16,464 nt of DNA, taken from positions 1 to 16,464 of the forward strand of contig DBLQ01000117.1 in assembly GCA_002297505.1 (NCBI GenBank). Reading direction: 5' to 3'. Of this stretch, positions 6,301-14,299 are shown piece by piece. The stretch is from Flavobacteriales bacterium UBA720. Its GTDB lineage: Bacteria; Bacteroidota; Bacteroidia; Flavobacteriales; Weeksellaceae. The notes under the pieces are model-generated. The model searched no databases and was not told where the DNA came from. It saw only the letters and a program-made list of their open reading frames with translations. The position numbers were made by a program, and so were the translations under genes. Position 1 is the stretch's first letter, and each line of letters opens with the position of its first letter.

Positions 6301-7260
6301 TTGAACCCGACTGATATTCTCGCCAACGCCTACCAGGCTTTGGATATAGAAATTTCCGAGCTGAAAAACCTGCGCAACAGGCTGGACAGCAGCTTCATAA
6401 AAAGCGTTCAGACCATCAGTGAATGCACTGGAAAACTTATCGTGGTAGGAATTGGAAAATCGGCGCATGTGGCGAATAAAATAGTTGCGACGCTGAACTC
6501 CACCGGCACACCATCGCAGTTTTTGCACGCTGCTGAAGCCATCCACGGCGACCTGGGCGTGATCCAAAAACAAGACATAGTGCTTTGTATCTCGTACTCG
6601 GGAAACTCACCGGAAATTGTAAATCTGCTGCCTTTTCTGAAAGAATACTCATCCGTCCTCATCGGCATGACAGGCCATCCGGAGAGCAAACTCGGGAGAG
6701 CTTCAGAAATAATTCTGAACACCCACGTAGAGAAGGAAGCTTGCCCCAACAAACTGGCTCCCACCAGTTCTACAACGGTTCAGATGGCGCTGGGAGACGC
6801 TTTGGCGATCTGTCTTATGGAAATTAAGGGTTTTAAAGATATCGACTTTGCAAAGTTCCATCCCGGCGGTACTCTTGGTAAAAATCTGACTGCTAAAGTA
6901 GGACAATTCGTGTCCAAGAATAAACCGGAAGTTACGCCGGATGCGGGCATCCGGGACGTCATAATTTCAGTGAGCGCTTCCAAGCATGGCATCACCGTAG
7001 TAATTGACAATCAGAACATTTTAGGTGTGATCACCGATGGCGATATCCGCAGAATGCTTCTTAATCAGGATGATATTTCTACAGTTAAAGCTTCCGATAT
7101 TGTCAGCAGAAATCCTAAAACCATCGATAAAAATCAGCTAGCGAAGGAGGCCATGCAGATTTTAAAGGAGTATAATATCGGTCAGCTCATCGTGACGGAT
7201 CAAGGTGTCTATTTTGGCATCATTGACATCCATACTTTGCTGGACGAAGGGATTATTTAA
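6301..7260 (+). CDS. kdsD: Arabinose-5-phosphate isomerase (KpsF/GutQ family)
   Basis: Interconverts ribulose-5-phosphate and arabinose-5-phosphate, the first step to Kdo for lipopolysaccharide; cytoplasmic. 319 residues: a SIS domain (about 35-175) and two CBS domains (about 205-262 and 268-319). Seen: VVGIGKSAHVANK (48-60), the phosphate-binding SYSGNSPE (98-105), EACPNKLAPTSST (146-158) and FHPGGTLGK (186-194). Lys53, Glu105, Glu146 and His187 all align with the E. coli KdsD catalytic residues Lys59, Glu111, Glu152 and His193 at a constant offset of six. The start is TTG 6301: the frame is closed by TAA at 6295-6297, and no ATG occurs before the SIS core, so the TTG (or ATT 6298) must be used. 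tatC follows 46 bp later on the same strand, probably in one transcript. Confidence 0.93.
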   Translation: MNPTDILANAYQALDIEISELKNLRNRLDSSFIKSVQTISECTGKLIVVGIGKSAHVANKIVATLNSTGTPSQFLHAAEAIHGDLGVIQKQDIVLCISYSGNSPEIVNLLPFLKEYSSVLIGMTGHPESKLGRASEIILNTHVEKEACPNKLAPTSSTTVQMALGDALAICLMEIKGFKDIDFAKFHPGGTLGKNLTAKVGQFVSKNKPEVTPDAGIRDVIISVSASKHGITVVIDNQNILGVITDGDIRRMLLNQDDISTVKASDIVSRNPKTIDKNQLAKEAMQILKEYNIGQLIVTDQGVYFGIIDIHTLLDEGII

Positions 7261-7306
7261 TTTGAAAATCAACATCAATAATCATTTATAACTTATCATA
7301 TATAAA

Positions 7307-8131
7307 ATGAGTGAAGAAAAGGAAATGTCCTTCCTGGGACATATCGGCGAGCTGAGAGCACACCTGGTAAGATCTATACTGGCCATTGTTATTCTAGCCA
7401 TTATCGTTGGATTTAACATTAACTGGGTGATGGACCACATATTTTTTGGACCTACAAGAAACGATTTTCTGACTTTCCGCATAGTGAACCATTTTTCGAG
7501 AGAGCTTACCGGCAATGACAGTTTTATCCTTCCGGCTAAATTCAGTGTGCAGCAGAAGCAGCTTTTTCAGCAGTTCAATGTCATGATGGCAGTCTCCATC
7601 TTTTCCGGCTTGGTACTGGCTTTTCCTTACCTCGTTTGGGAAATCTGGAAATTCATCAGCCCTGCACTGCTTCCCAACGAGAGGAAAAATTCCATATTTT
7701 ACATCAACTCGGTCTGGATCCTGTTTATGACGGGTGTGCTGACAGGCTATTTCCTGATTCTCCCGTTTGCCATTAACTTTGGCTTGCTTTTCAAAGTATC
7801 GGATAATATTGTTCAGCTTTTCGACCTTTCGGATTACACCACATTGTTTTTACAAGTCACGATGGGCATGGGTGTAGTATTCCTTTTCCCGATTGCGGTT
7901 TACATTTTAACATCCATTGGAATTCTGACACCCAAGTTCTTGAGAACTTACAGAAGACACGCCATCGTACTGATCATGGTGGTGGCAGCAATAATAACGC
8001 CTGCCGATGTACTGAGCATGATGGCCGCAGCACTGCCTTTGGTATTGCTTTACGAGCTCAGCGTCATTATGTCCAACGTTATTTACAAAAAGATGCAGAA
8101 AAAAGCATTGTCCGAATTGACTAAAAAATAA
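7307..8131 (+). CDS. tatC: Sec-independent protein translocase subunit TatC
   Basis: Core receptor of the twin-arginine pathway, which exports folded proteins across the inner membrane. 274 residues with six predicted membrane helices: after the cytoplasmic motif FLGHIGELRAHLVRS, helix 1 is about 22-43; the later motif FPYLVWEIWKFISPALLPNERK region and the FLFPIAVYILTSIGI and IVLIMVVAAIITPADVLSM segments are typical. Glu15 and Arg17 (GELRAH) match the conserved Glu15 and Arg17 of E. coli TatC that bind the twin-arginine signal. The first periplasmic loop (about 45-100) is longer than in E. coli, with a polar insert SRELTGNDSFILPAKF. ATG 7307 gives the normal N-terminus. No tatA/tatB is in the window. 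The kdsD-tatC order appears ordinary for flavobacteria, as far as I recall. Confidence 0.95.
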   Translation: MSEEKEMSFLGHIGELRAHLVRSILAIVILAIIVGFNINWVMDHIFFGPTRNDFLTFRIVNHFSRELTGNDSFILPAKFSVQQKQLFQQFNVMMAVSIFSGLVLAFPYLVWEIWKFISPALLPNERKNSIFYINSVWILFMTGVLTGYFLILPFAINFGLLFKVSDNIVQLFDLSDYTTLFLQVTMGMGVVFLFPIAVYILTSIGILTPKFLRTYRRHAIVLIMVVAAIITPADVLSMMAAALPLVLLYELSVIMSNVIYKKMQKKALSELTKK

Positions 8132-8137
8132 ATTAAG

Positions 8138-8174
8138 AAAAAAACATCGGTAATTGCTTACTGATGTTTTTTTT
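8138..8174. terminator. Bidirectional terminator between tatC and the Crp-family gene
   Basis: ACATCGGTAA (8144-8153) pairs with TTACTGATGT (8158-8167) with one G.U pair and loop TTGC, flanked by a run of A before and seven T after, so it works on both strands. The last T residues and the following A form the stop codon (8173-8175) of the minus-strand regulator gene. Confidence 0.85.
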
Positions 8175-8745
8175 ATCCCTTCACAATATCTTTTCGGATT
8201 CTGCTCAGCGATGTGTCGGTGATGCCAAGATAGGACGCAATATTCTTGAGAGGCACAAATTTCAGGACATCCGGTTTTTCTTGAATTAAATCCAGGTAGC
8301 GTTCTGTTGCAGATTTTGTAATCATCTCTACCGAACGGTTTTTGAGATAAAACAATTGGTAAGACATCCACGCCCTTCCCCATTCCGTAAGTGCCGGAAT
8401 GCTGTGAAAAAGCTCCTGAAAATCATCATAGTTGATTTTCCAAACCGTACAATCCGTCTCTGCCTGAATATTTTCTATCGAAGGAATGCGCTGGAACAAT
8501 GAAGACGCTTCTATAACGATATCGCCAACGGTAAAGAAATTAATGGTAATATCATGATTATCAATATCATATACAAAAGACCTCGCAACGCCTTGCTCCA
8601 TGATGAAATAAGAATTCAGGACCTCATTTTCCTTCAGGAAAAAATCATTCTTTTTATAGCTGAGTTGCTCGTGCTTCGAAAAAATCAGATTCAGATCATC
8701 TCCGGTAAACGCGGGATGCTGATAAATATTGGTAAGTACATCCAT
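8173..8745 (-). CDS. Crp/Fnr-family transcription regulator
   Basis: 190-residue DNA-binding regulator: an N-terminal cyclic-nucleotide-binding-like beta barrel (about 15-115; seen YKKNDFFLKENEVLNSYFIMEQG, then FFTVGDIVIEASSLFQ) and a C-terminal helix-turn-helix (about 163-187; PLKNIASYLGITDTSLSRIRKDI). The phosphate-binding cassette of true cAMP receptors (GELA...RSA) is not kept: Glu79 may correspond to the Glu, but the Arg-Ser pair is replaced around RIPSIEN, so cAMP binding is doubtful. There are no FNR-type N-terminal cysteines. This matches the many short Bacteroidota Crp-like proteins whose effectors are unknown. Downstream of tpx on the same strand, separated by a weak terminator-like hairpin that leaves little room for a separate promoter. 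Targets cannot be read from the window. Confidence 0.88.
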   Translation of the reverse strand: MDVLTNIYQHPAFTGDDLNLIFSKHEQLSYKKNDFFLKENEVLNSYFIMEQGVARSFVYDIDNHDITINFFTVGDIVIEASSLFQRIPSIENIQAETDCTVWKINYDDFQELFHSIPALTEWGRAWMSYQLFYLKNRSVEMITKSATERYLDLIQEKPDVLKFVPLKNIASYLGITDTSLSRIRKDIVKG

Positions 8746-8750
8746 AAAAA

Positions 8751-8781
8751 TAAAACGGAAAATCTAATTTATAGATTTCCC
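8751..8781 (-). terminator. Weak terminator-like hairpin between tpx and the Crp-family gene
   Basis: On the minus strand GGGAAATCTA pairs with TAGATTTTCC (9 of 10 pairs, loop of 5 nt, 8757-8781) and is followed by GTTTTATTTTT. It would end or attenuate the tpx transcript only 11 bp before the Crp-family ATG. The stem is AT-rich with one mismatch. Confidence 0.45.
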
Positions 8782-8810
8782 GCTGAATTGAGTACTTAAA
8801 ATTAAAAATT

Positions 8811-9308
8811 TTATTTCAAAGCATTGACTGCCGCTTCATAATCTGGCTCCTGGCCTATTTCCGGCACCTGCTCGGTATAGATAACTTTACCTTGCTCATC
8901 CAAAGCAACTACAGCTCTGCTCAGCAATCCTTTCAACGGAGAGTCATCCAACGTCACGCCGTAATCTTCACCAAAATTCCCTCTGAAATCTGACAAAACT
9001 TCTACATTATCAAGACCCTCTGCCGCACAAAATCTGTTCAGTGCGAATGGCAAATCTCTGGAAACATTAATGACAACGGTGTTTTCCAACGAACTCGCTT
9101 CCTTGTTGAATTGTCTTGCAGACGCAGCGCAAACGCCAGTGTCGATACTTGGAAAGATATTCAGCAACACTTTTTTTCCTGTGAAATCTGCCAGATGCTT
9201 TTCGGACAAATCTGCCCCTACTAATGTAAATTCCTGAGCAGTAGCTCCAACTTCCGGCAAACTTCCCACAGTATGAATAGGATTTCCTTTGAATGTAATT
9301 TGTGACAT
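8811..9308 (-). CDS. tpx: Thiol peroxidase (atypical 2-Cys peroxiredoxin)
   Basis: Reduces hydrogen and alkyl peroxides using thioredoxin. 165 residues from ATG 9306-9308 (MSQITFKGNPIHTVG), matching the family start; an in-frame TTG at 9329 would add seven residues, overlap the -7 box and is not preferred. Seen: peroxidatic Cys60 in PSIDTGVCAAS with Thr57, resolving Cys94 in NRFCAAEGL, DLPFALNRFC, and the conserved Arg in LLSRAVVALDEQGKV. Cys60 and Cys94 correspond to Cys61 and Cys95 of E. coli Tpx, which form the intramolecular disulfide. No signal peptide, so it is cytoplasmic or not Sec-exported. It has its own strong-looking promoter facing the idh gene and may run through into the Crp-family gene. 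Confidence 0.95.
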   Translation of the reverse strand: MSQITFKGNPIHTVGSLPEVGATAQEFTLVGADLSEKHLADFTGKKVLLNIFPSIDTGVCAASARQFNKEASSLENTVVINVSRDLPFALNRFCAAEGLDNVEVLSDFRGNFGEDYGVTLDDSPLKGLLSRAVVALDEQGKVIYTEQVPEIGQEPDYEAAVNALK

Positions 9309-9326
9309 TGTTCTATTTATTTTTTT

Positions 9327-9359
9327 CAAAGTTAATTCATAGATGTTTTGTAATCCAAA
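9327..9359 (-). promoter_or_regulatory. Predicted tpx promoter (Bacteroidota type)
   Basis: On the minus strand TTTG (9356-9359), a 21-bp spacer and TAACTTTG (9327-9334) match the TTTG/TAnnTTTG consensus. The predicted start near 9320 leaves a leader of about 12 nt before the tpx ATG. This is the best promoter match in the window and supports the ATG 9308 start. Confidence 0.65.
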
Positions 9360-9429
9360 TTATTGTTGATTTTAATAAATTTTTAATCTGATATGTTATA
9401 AATCACTATCTTAATCTGGCAAAAAATAG

Positions 9430-9455
9430 TAAATTTGTCTGTTTTGAAAAAACAG
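9430..9455 (+). promoter_or_regulatory. Predicted idh -7 box and overlapping palindrome
   Basis: TAAATTTG at 9430-9437 fits TAnnTTTG and gives a start near 9443 with a leader of about 33 nt. Directly after it, CTGTTTT and AAAACAG form a perfect 7-bp inverted repeat around GAA (9439-9455), lying on the predicted start site. It could be an operator or a 5' mRNA hairpin. No clear -33 TTG is visible. Confidence 0.45.
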
Positions 9456-9476
9456 TAAATAAAATCAACTACTATA

Positions 9477-11696
9477 ATGTCAGAAAAATCAAAAATTATC
9501 TACACGCTTACGGATGAAGCGCCGATGCTTGCAACCCATTCTTTTTTGCCGATTGTTAAGGCTTTTACTTCGGTTGCAGACGTTAACATCGTTCCAAAAG
9601 ACATTTCACTTTCAGGCAGAATCCTGGCTAACTTTCCGGAGTTCCTGACTGATGACCAAAAAATTGGAGATGCTTTGACGGAACTGGGTGAATTGGCAAC
9701 TACGCCGGAAGCGAACATTATTAAATTACCAAATATTTCTGCGTCTGTCCCTCAATTGGATGAGGCAATTGCAGAATTACAATCCAAAGGTTTCGCAGTT
9801 CCAAATTATCCTGCTGAACCAAAAAATGACGAGGAAAAAGCTATAAAATCTAAATATGCCAAAGTTCTGGGTTCTGCGGTAAATCCTGTTTTAAGAGAAG
9901 GAAATTCTGACAGACGCGCTCCAAAAGCTGTTAAAAACTATGCAAAAGCGAATCCCCACAAAATGGGAGCTTGGGCATCTGACAGCAAAACAGATGTTGC
10001 GCATATGACCAGCGGAGATTTCTACGGAACAGAAACTTCTACAACGGTTGAAAATGATTCTAAATTCAGAATTGTATTCTTCGGAAATGACGGTTCTGAG
10101 AAAGTTTTGAAAGATTTTGCCAACCTGAAAGCCGGTGAAGTCATTGATTCTTCTGTGATGAACCTTAATTCATTGAAAGCGTTTGTTCAGACCTCAATTG
10201 ATGAAGCCAAAGAAAGAGGCGTGATTCTTTCTGCCCACCTGAAAGCGACAATGATGAAAATCTCCGACCCGATTATTTTCGGAGCCATTGTTGAGACTTT
10301 CTTCAAGGATGTTTTCGCTAAGTATGCTGAGACTTTCAAATCTCTGGACATTAACCCTAACAACGGATTACAAAATCTTTACGATAAAATTGCCGGAATT
10401 CCTCAGGAAACAGAAATCAAAGCTGACATTGATAAAGCTTTAGCTGAAGGTCCAAAAGTAGCAATGGTCAATTCTGATAAAGGCATCACGAATTTCCACG
10501 TTCCTTCTGACATTATTGTTGATGCGTCTATGGCAGCATTGATCAGAAATGGAGGAAAAATGTGGGATAAAGCTGGTGCAGAAGATGACACAGTAGCTAT
10601 CATTCCAGACCGTTCTTATGCAGGTTTTTATCAGGCTGCAATTGATGACATGAAAGCTAACGGAAAGCTTGATCCAACAACAATGGGTTCCGTTCCAAAC
10701 GTTGGCCTGATGGCTCAAAAAGCTGAAGAATATGGTTCTCACGACAAAACTTTCCAGGCTGAAGCTGACGGAACTGTAAAAGTTCTTGATGAAAATGGAA
10801 ATACTTTGCTTGAGCAGAAAGTAGAAAAATCTGACATCTTCAGAATGTGTCAAACTAAAGATGCTCCAATCCAAGACTGGGTAAAATTAGCGGTAAACAG
10901 AGCGAGATTGTCAGATACGCCTGCTATTTTCTGGTTAGATAAAGCAAGAGCTCACGACAGAGAAATCATCAAAAAAGTTGAAAAATATCTTAAAGATTAC
11001 GATACAACTGGTCTTGACATCAGAATTCTTGATGTGAAAGATGCCATGACAGAAACCCTGAAAAGAGCAAGAGAAGGCAAAGATACTATTTCCGTTTCCG
11101 GAAACGTTTTGAGAGATTATTTGACTGACCTATTTCCTATTTTGGAATTGGGAACGTCTGCAAAAATGCTATCTATCGTTCCATTGATGAACGGCGGCGG
11201 ATTGTTCGAAACAGGAGCCGGTGGTTCTGCACCGAAGCACATCGAACAATTTATCGAAGAAGGTTATTTGAGATGGGATTCTTTGGGTGAATTCCTGGCA
11301 TTGCAGGCTTCTTTGGAACATCTGGCTCAAACTCAAAATAATCCAAAAGCTCAGATTTTGGCTGATGCATTGGATGAAGCTAATGCTAAATTCTTAGCAG
11401 AAGACAAATCTCCGGGCAGAAAATTAGGAACCATTGATAACAGAGGTTCACATTTCTATTTGGCAACGTATTGGGCAGAAGCTTTGGCCAATCAAACTAA
11501 AGATGCGGATATTGCTTCGAAATTTGCACCTGTTGCAAAAGCTTTGACAGACAACGAAAGCAAAATCAATGAAGAATTGATTGGTTCTCAAGGTAAACAT
11601 CAGGAAATTGACGGCTATTACAGACCAGATTTTGACAAAACTGACAAAGCAATGCGACCTTCTGCAACGCTTAACGAAATTGTAAACGGAATATAA
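9477..11696 (+). CDS. icd: NADP-dependent isocitrate dehydrogenase, monomeric type
   Basis: Oxidatively decarboxylates isocitrate to 2-oxoglutarate and makes NADPH in the citrate cycle; cytoplasmic. 739 residues is the normal length of the monomeric (IDH-II) class, unrelated in length and sequence layout to the roughly 420-residue dimeric E. coli enzyme. Seen: IIYTLTDEAPMLATHSFLPI at the start, then SAVNPVLREGNSDRR (133-147), whose Ser133, Asn136, Arg140 and Arg146 match the isocitrate-binding set of Azotobacter IDH at an offset of one, then KMGAWASDSKTDVAHM, the IFWLDKARAHDREI segment, NVLRDYLTDLFPILELGTSAKMLSIVPL, and GGGLFETGAGGSAPKH with LRWDSLGEF. ATG 9477 fits the family N-terminus. Codons are strongly biased to A/T-ending forms such as GCT, GAA, AAA and TCT, unlike the neighbours, as expected for a highly expressed gene. 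Single-gene unit between a promoter and a strong terminator. Confidence 0.96.
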   Translation: MSEKSKIIYTLTDEAPMLATHSFLPIVKAFTSVADVNIVPKDISLSGRILANFPEFLTDDQKIGDALTELGELATTPEANIIKLPNISASVPQLDEAIAELQSKGFAVPNYPAEPKNDEEKAIKSKYAKVLGSAVNPVLREGNSDRRAPKAVKNYAKANPHKMGAWASDSKTDVAHMTSGDFYGTETSTTVENDSKFRIVFFGNDGSEKVLKDFANLKAGEVIDSSVMNLNSLKAFVQTSIDEAKERGVILSAHLKATMMKISDPIIFGAIVETFFKDVFAKYAETFKSLDINPNNGLQNLYDKIAGIPQETEIKADIDKALAEGPKVAMVNSDKGITNFHVPSDIIVDASMAALIRNGGKMWDKAGAEDDTVAIIPDRSYAGFYQAAIDDMKANGKLDPTTMGSVPNVGLMAQKAEEYGSHDKTFQAEADGTVKVLDENGNTLLEQKVEKSDIFRMCQTKDAPIQDWVKLAVNRARLSDTPAIFWLDKARAHDREIIKKVEKYLKDYDTTGLDIRILDVKDAMTETLKRAREGKDTISVSGNVLRDYLTDLFPILELGTSAKMLSIVPLMNGGGLFETGAGGSAPKHIEQFIEEGYLRWDSLGEFLALQASLEHLAQTQNNPKAQILADALDEANAKFLAEDKSPGRKLGTIDNRGSHFYLATYWAEALANQTKDADIASKFAPVAKALTDNESKINEELIGSQGKHQEIDGYYRPDFDKTDKAMRPSATLNEIVNGI

Positions 11697-11720
11697 TCTG
11701 ATTCTTGTTAAAATTAATAT

Positions 11721-11753
11721 AAAACCCCTGGCATATGCTGGGGGTTTTCTTTT
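11721..11753 (+). terminator. Intrinsic terminator after isocitrate dehydrogenase
   Basis: AAAACCCCTGGC (11721-11732) pairs with GCTGGGGGTTTT (11737-11748) over 12 bp including two G.U pairs, loop ATAT, followed by CTTTTG. The A run before the stem could also let it act on the minus strand, but no minus-strand gene leads into it. Confidence 0.85.
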
Positions 11754-11795
11754 GATTGAGTAATTTGCATAGGAATTAAAATGACGTTCATTAGA

Positions 11796-14186
11796 ATGAA
11801 AAAAATCTTAATGGGTTTCCTCTGTGCTGCTGCAGTTTCTGCGCTCAATGCACAGCAGGGCAAGATTGACAAAGCCATAGAAAATCTCGAAAAAAATTAT
11901 GGACAGGAAAAGGTTTATATCCTGACCGATAAAGACCAATATGTGGTGGGTGACAATATCTATTTTAAATCCTTCGTCTTTGATGGTTACGCCCGCGCCG
12001 AATCGCCCACTACCCTTTTTGTGGAGCTGTATGACCATCAGAAAAATCTGGTAGACAAAAGAACGATTTCCCTCAGTAACGGCGAAGGTGATGGCACATT
12101 CAATCTCACCAACGCGCTGAAAGAGGATGTTTATTATATCAGAGCCTATACAACGTGGATGGCCAATTTCCCGGAAGCATTCAATTATCTGAAAGCCGTT
12201 CCGATTTACAATCCAGGTTCCGAACAGAAGTTAATTCTGGATAAAAACACAAAGTGGTCCGCGGCCATTTTCCCGGAAGGCGGGACATTAATCAATAATA
12301 TCCCGACTAAGGTGGCTGCGAGAATTTATTCTCAGGGCACACCGCCTGCCAGCTGGAGCGGCTACATCATCGACACGGAGAAGCCTAATGAAAAACTGGC
12401 GACTTTCAAAGGTTTTGACCAGAATGTCAGCGCATTTTCCATCTCTCCCAAAAGCGGCAAAATTTATAAAGCCGTGATTGAAGATGACAAAGGCCAGAAA
12501 CAGACCATCACCTTGCCAAAAGTGGCTGACTCTGGGATTAACATTCAGGCGAACAGCAATGCGGAAGGCATCCAGTTTACCATCAGAAGCACCGGTCTTT
12601 CCAATGGCTTGCAGGGCTACACAGTCGTTGGAACTATCAACAATCAGCTCGCATACAAAGCCAATATCAAAGCTAATGCACCGGATGCATCTAGCAAAAT
12701 TCCGATAAGTGCCAATGACGAAATAAATGGAGTGCTGCAGCTGAGTGTTTTTGACGACAAGGAAAATCTGGTCTCGCAACGGCTCTGCTTCATAAAACCA
12801 AAAAATCTGAGCGTCGACCCGCCCGAATTCGTCGGTATGTCTCTGAACAACGAACCACGGGCATTCAACAGTTTTGATCTGCATCCTGAAGCCGGCTACC
12901 AGCATTACACCGTTCTGGTCCGGGATGCCAATAACGTTCCGGCAGATTACAGCAAGGATAATATTCTCAATGCACTGTGGCTCACAGGCGATCTCACATC
13001 GAAAATCTTTTCACCGGCGCAATATTTTGCCAAAGATGCCAATGCCGATGCGCTGGATGCTCTGCTGATTTCCGAGCAATGGAAACGTTTTGACTGGAAC
13101 GAGGTTCTTGCTGGAAAAACGCCGGATATCAAGTATAATCCCAAGGCAAACCTCAGCTACAAAGGCCGGATTACGAAAAATGGCATCGCACTGCCCAATA
13201 CAACCGTCAACCTGATGTTCCAGAGTGAGAATGTACAGAAAGGCCTTACCCAGGCACAAACCGACAACAGCGGCTACATCTATCTGGATAATCTGAACTT
13301 CGACGTTCCACTCACGGTATCGTACTATCTTAACAAAGAAAATGCTACGGACAGCGATAAACTGAGCATGACCTTCCAGACCTTGAACGAAAATATTCCA
13401 TATAAAGGCACGCTACCGCCTACCAATTACAGACTCACCACCGAGAAAGCACCGCTGAATCCGATAGCAGCGAATGCGATTCAAAACATCAGCAATCAGA
13501 AATCGATCCGGAATGATGAGACGCAGATTGAGGAAGTGCAGCTTACCGCAAAGAAAAAAGATCTGACCGCAGAGTTGGACAAGCAGCTTTCCAGCGGAAG
13601 ATTCAGCAGTTTTAATGCGACGATTTTTGATTTTGTCAATGAAAATCAGGATGCTCAGGCATCGCTCAACGTGCTGCAGTGGCTTCAGGGTCGCGCAGCC
13701 GGACTGACCTTTACGATGGACAATTCCGGGAATTACGTGCCATCCATTCGCGGTTCCGAAGCCAAATTATTTTTAGACGAAGTTCCAGTGGATGCCAGCA
13801 TGATCAATTCAATCCCTATCAGCAATATTGCTATGGTTAAGGTTCTTAAAAATGACGGACTTGTAGGCAATGCCGTCGCAGTCTATACCAAGCGCGGGAA
13901 CATGGGCAATGATGCTGATGACAAGAAAGAAGCCACCAACAAAACGCTGCTGAGAGGCTATGACAAAGCGATTGAATTCGAACAGCCGGACATCACCAGC
14001 GACAAGTACAAAACCATCACCAAAGATACCCGTGAATTACTGTACTGGAATCCTAAACTTTCCGATGAGCCTAATGTGCCACCGAGAGCCAAATTCTTCA
14101 ACAACGATAATGCGAAGAACCGGGAAATCACCATCATCAGTTTTGATAAGAATGACAAAGTTCTTTTCTACGATGAAATCAAATAA
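11796..14186 (+). CDS. Exported MG2-like / TonB-plug domain protein without a beta barrel
   Basis: 796 residues from ATG 11796, which begins a signal peptide MKKILMGFLCAAAVSALNAQ; ATG 11781 would add five residues. Seen in order: a macroglobulin-type MG2-like domain (about 30-130; KVYILTDKDQYVVGDNIYFK, ALKEDVYYIRAYTTWM), further beta-sandwich segments (about 140-330), a carboxypeptidase-regulatory-like strand set (about 450-530; SYKGRITKNGIALPNTTVNL), a linker with IEEVQLTAKKK resembling the start of TonB-dependent receptor plugs, and a plug domain (about 620-705; LNVLQWLQGRAAGLT, VPSIRGSEAKLFLDEVPVD, ISNIAMVKVLK, AVAVYTKRG). The C-terminus (LLYWNPKL, FFNNDN, ITIISFDKNDKVLFYDE) is the usual end of this Bacteroidota family. 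There is no outer-membrane barrel, so it cannot be a transporter alone. It is probably periplasmic or surface-associated; function unknown. Between two terminators, so likely monocistronic. Confidence 0.8.
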   Translation: MKKILMGFLCAAAVSALNAQQGKIDKAIENLEKNYGQEKVYILTDKDQYVVGDNIYFKSFVFDGYARAESPTTLFVELYDHQKNLVDKRTISLSNGEGDGTFNLTNALKEDVYYIRAYTTWMANFPEAFNYLKAVPIYNPGSEQKLILDKNTKWSAAIFPEGGTLINNIPTKVAARIYSQGTPPASWSGYIIDTEKPNEKLATFKGFDQNVSAFSISPKSGKIYKAVIEDDKGQKQTITLPKVADSGINIQANSNAEGIQFTIRSTGLSNGLQGYTVVGTINNQLAYKANIKANAPDASSKIPISANDEINGVLQLSVFDDKENLVSQRLCFIKPKNLSVDPPEFVGMSLNNEPRAFNSFDLHPEAGYQHYTVLVRDANNVPADYSKDNILNALWLTGDLTSKIFSPAQYFAKDANADALDALLISEQWKRFDWNEVLAGKTPDIKYNPKANLSYKGRITKNGIALPNTTVNLMFQSENVQKGLTQAQTDNSGYIYLDNLNFDVPLTVSYYLNKENATDSDKLSMTFQTLNENIPYKGTLPPTNYRLTTEKAPLNPIAANAIQNISNQKSIRNDETQIEEVQLTAKKKDLTAELDKQLSSGRFSSFNATIFDFVNENQDAQASLNVLQWLQGRAAGLTFTMDNSGNYVPSIRGSEAKLFLDEVPVDASMINSIPISNIAMVKVLKNDGLVGNAVAVYTKRGNMGNDADDKKEATNKTLLRGYDKAIEFEQPDITSDKYKTITKDTRELLYWNPKLSDEPNVPPRAKFFNNDNAKNREITIISFDKNDKVLFYDEIK

Positions 14187-14208
14187 TTGGTTCAATCCTC
14201 AATATTTT

Positions 14209-14239
14209 AAAGGCTTTTCAATACCGGAAAGCCTTTTTT
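14209..14239 (+). terminator. Intrinsic terminator after the MG2/plug gene
   Basis: AAAGGCTTT (14209-14217) pairs with AAAGCCTTT (14228-14236) over 9 bp, with a roughly 10-nt loop that can extend the stem slightly, followed by T residues and TG. It lies 23 bp after the stop codon. Confidence 0.8.
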
Positions 14240-14299
14240 GTGGTCTGATGTTTGGTAAAGGATAATCACCAAAAACAATATTAATATAAAAATAAGATT

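Noticed and set aside
6223..6573. Minus-strand open frame crossing the recQ-kdsD gap
   Set aside because: Mostly antisense to the conserved kdsD start and SIS region, with no family features; considered because the hairpin at 6199-6227 lies at its end, but not supported as a gene.
9477..11696. Isocitrate dehydrogenase as a recently transferred gene because of its different codon use
   Set aside because: The bias to GCT, GAA, AAA and TCT fits high expression of a central enzyme, and it sits in an ordinary unit with a native-type promoter and terminator.
12288..12905. 205-codon minus-strand open frame inside the MG2/plug gene
   Set aside because: Shadow of a real, longer gene with a signal peptide and recognisable domains; the translated product has no coherent motif.
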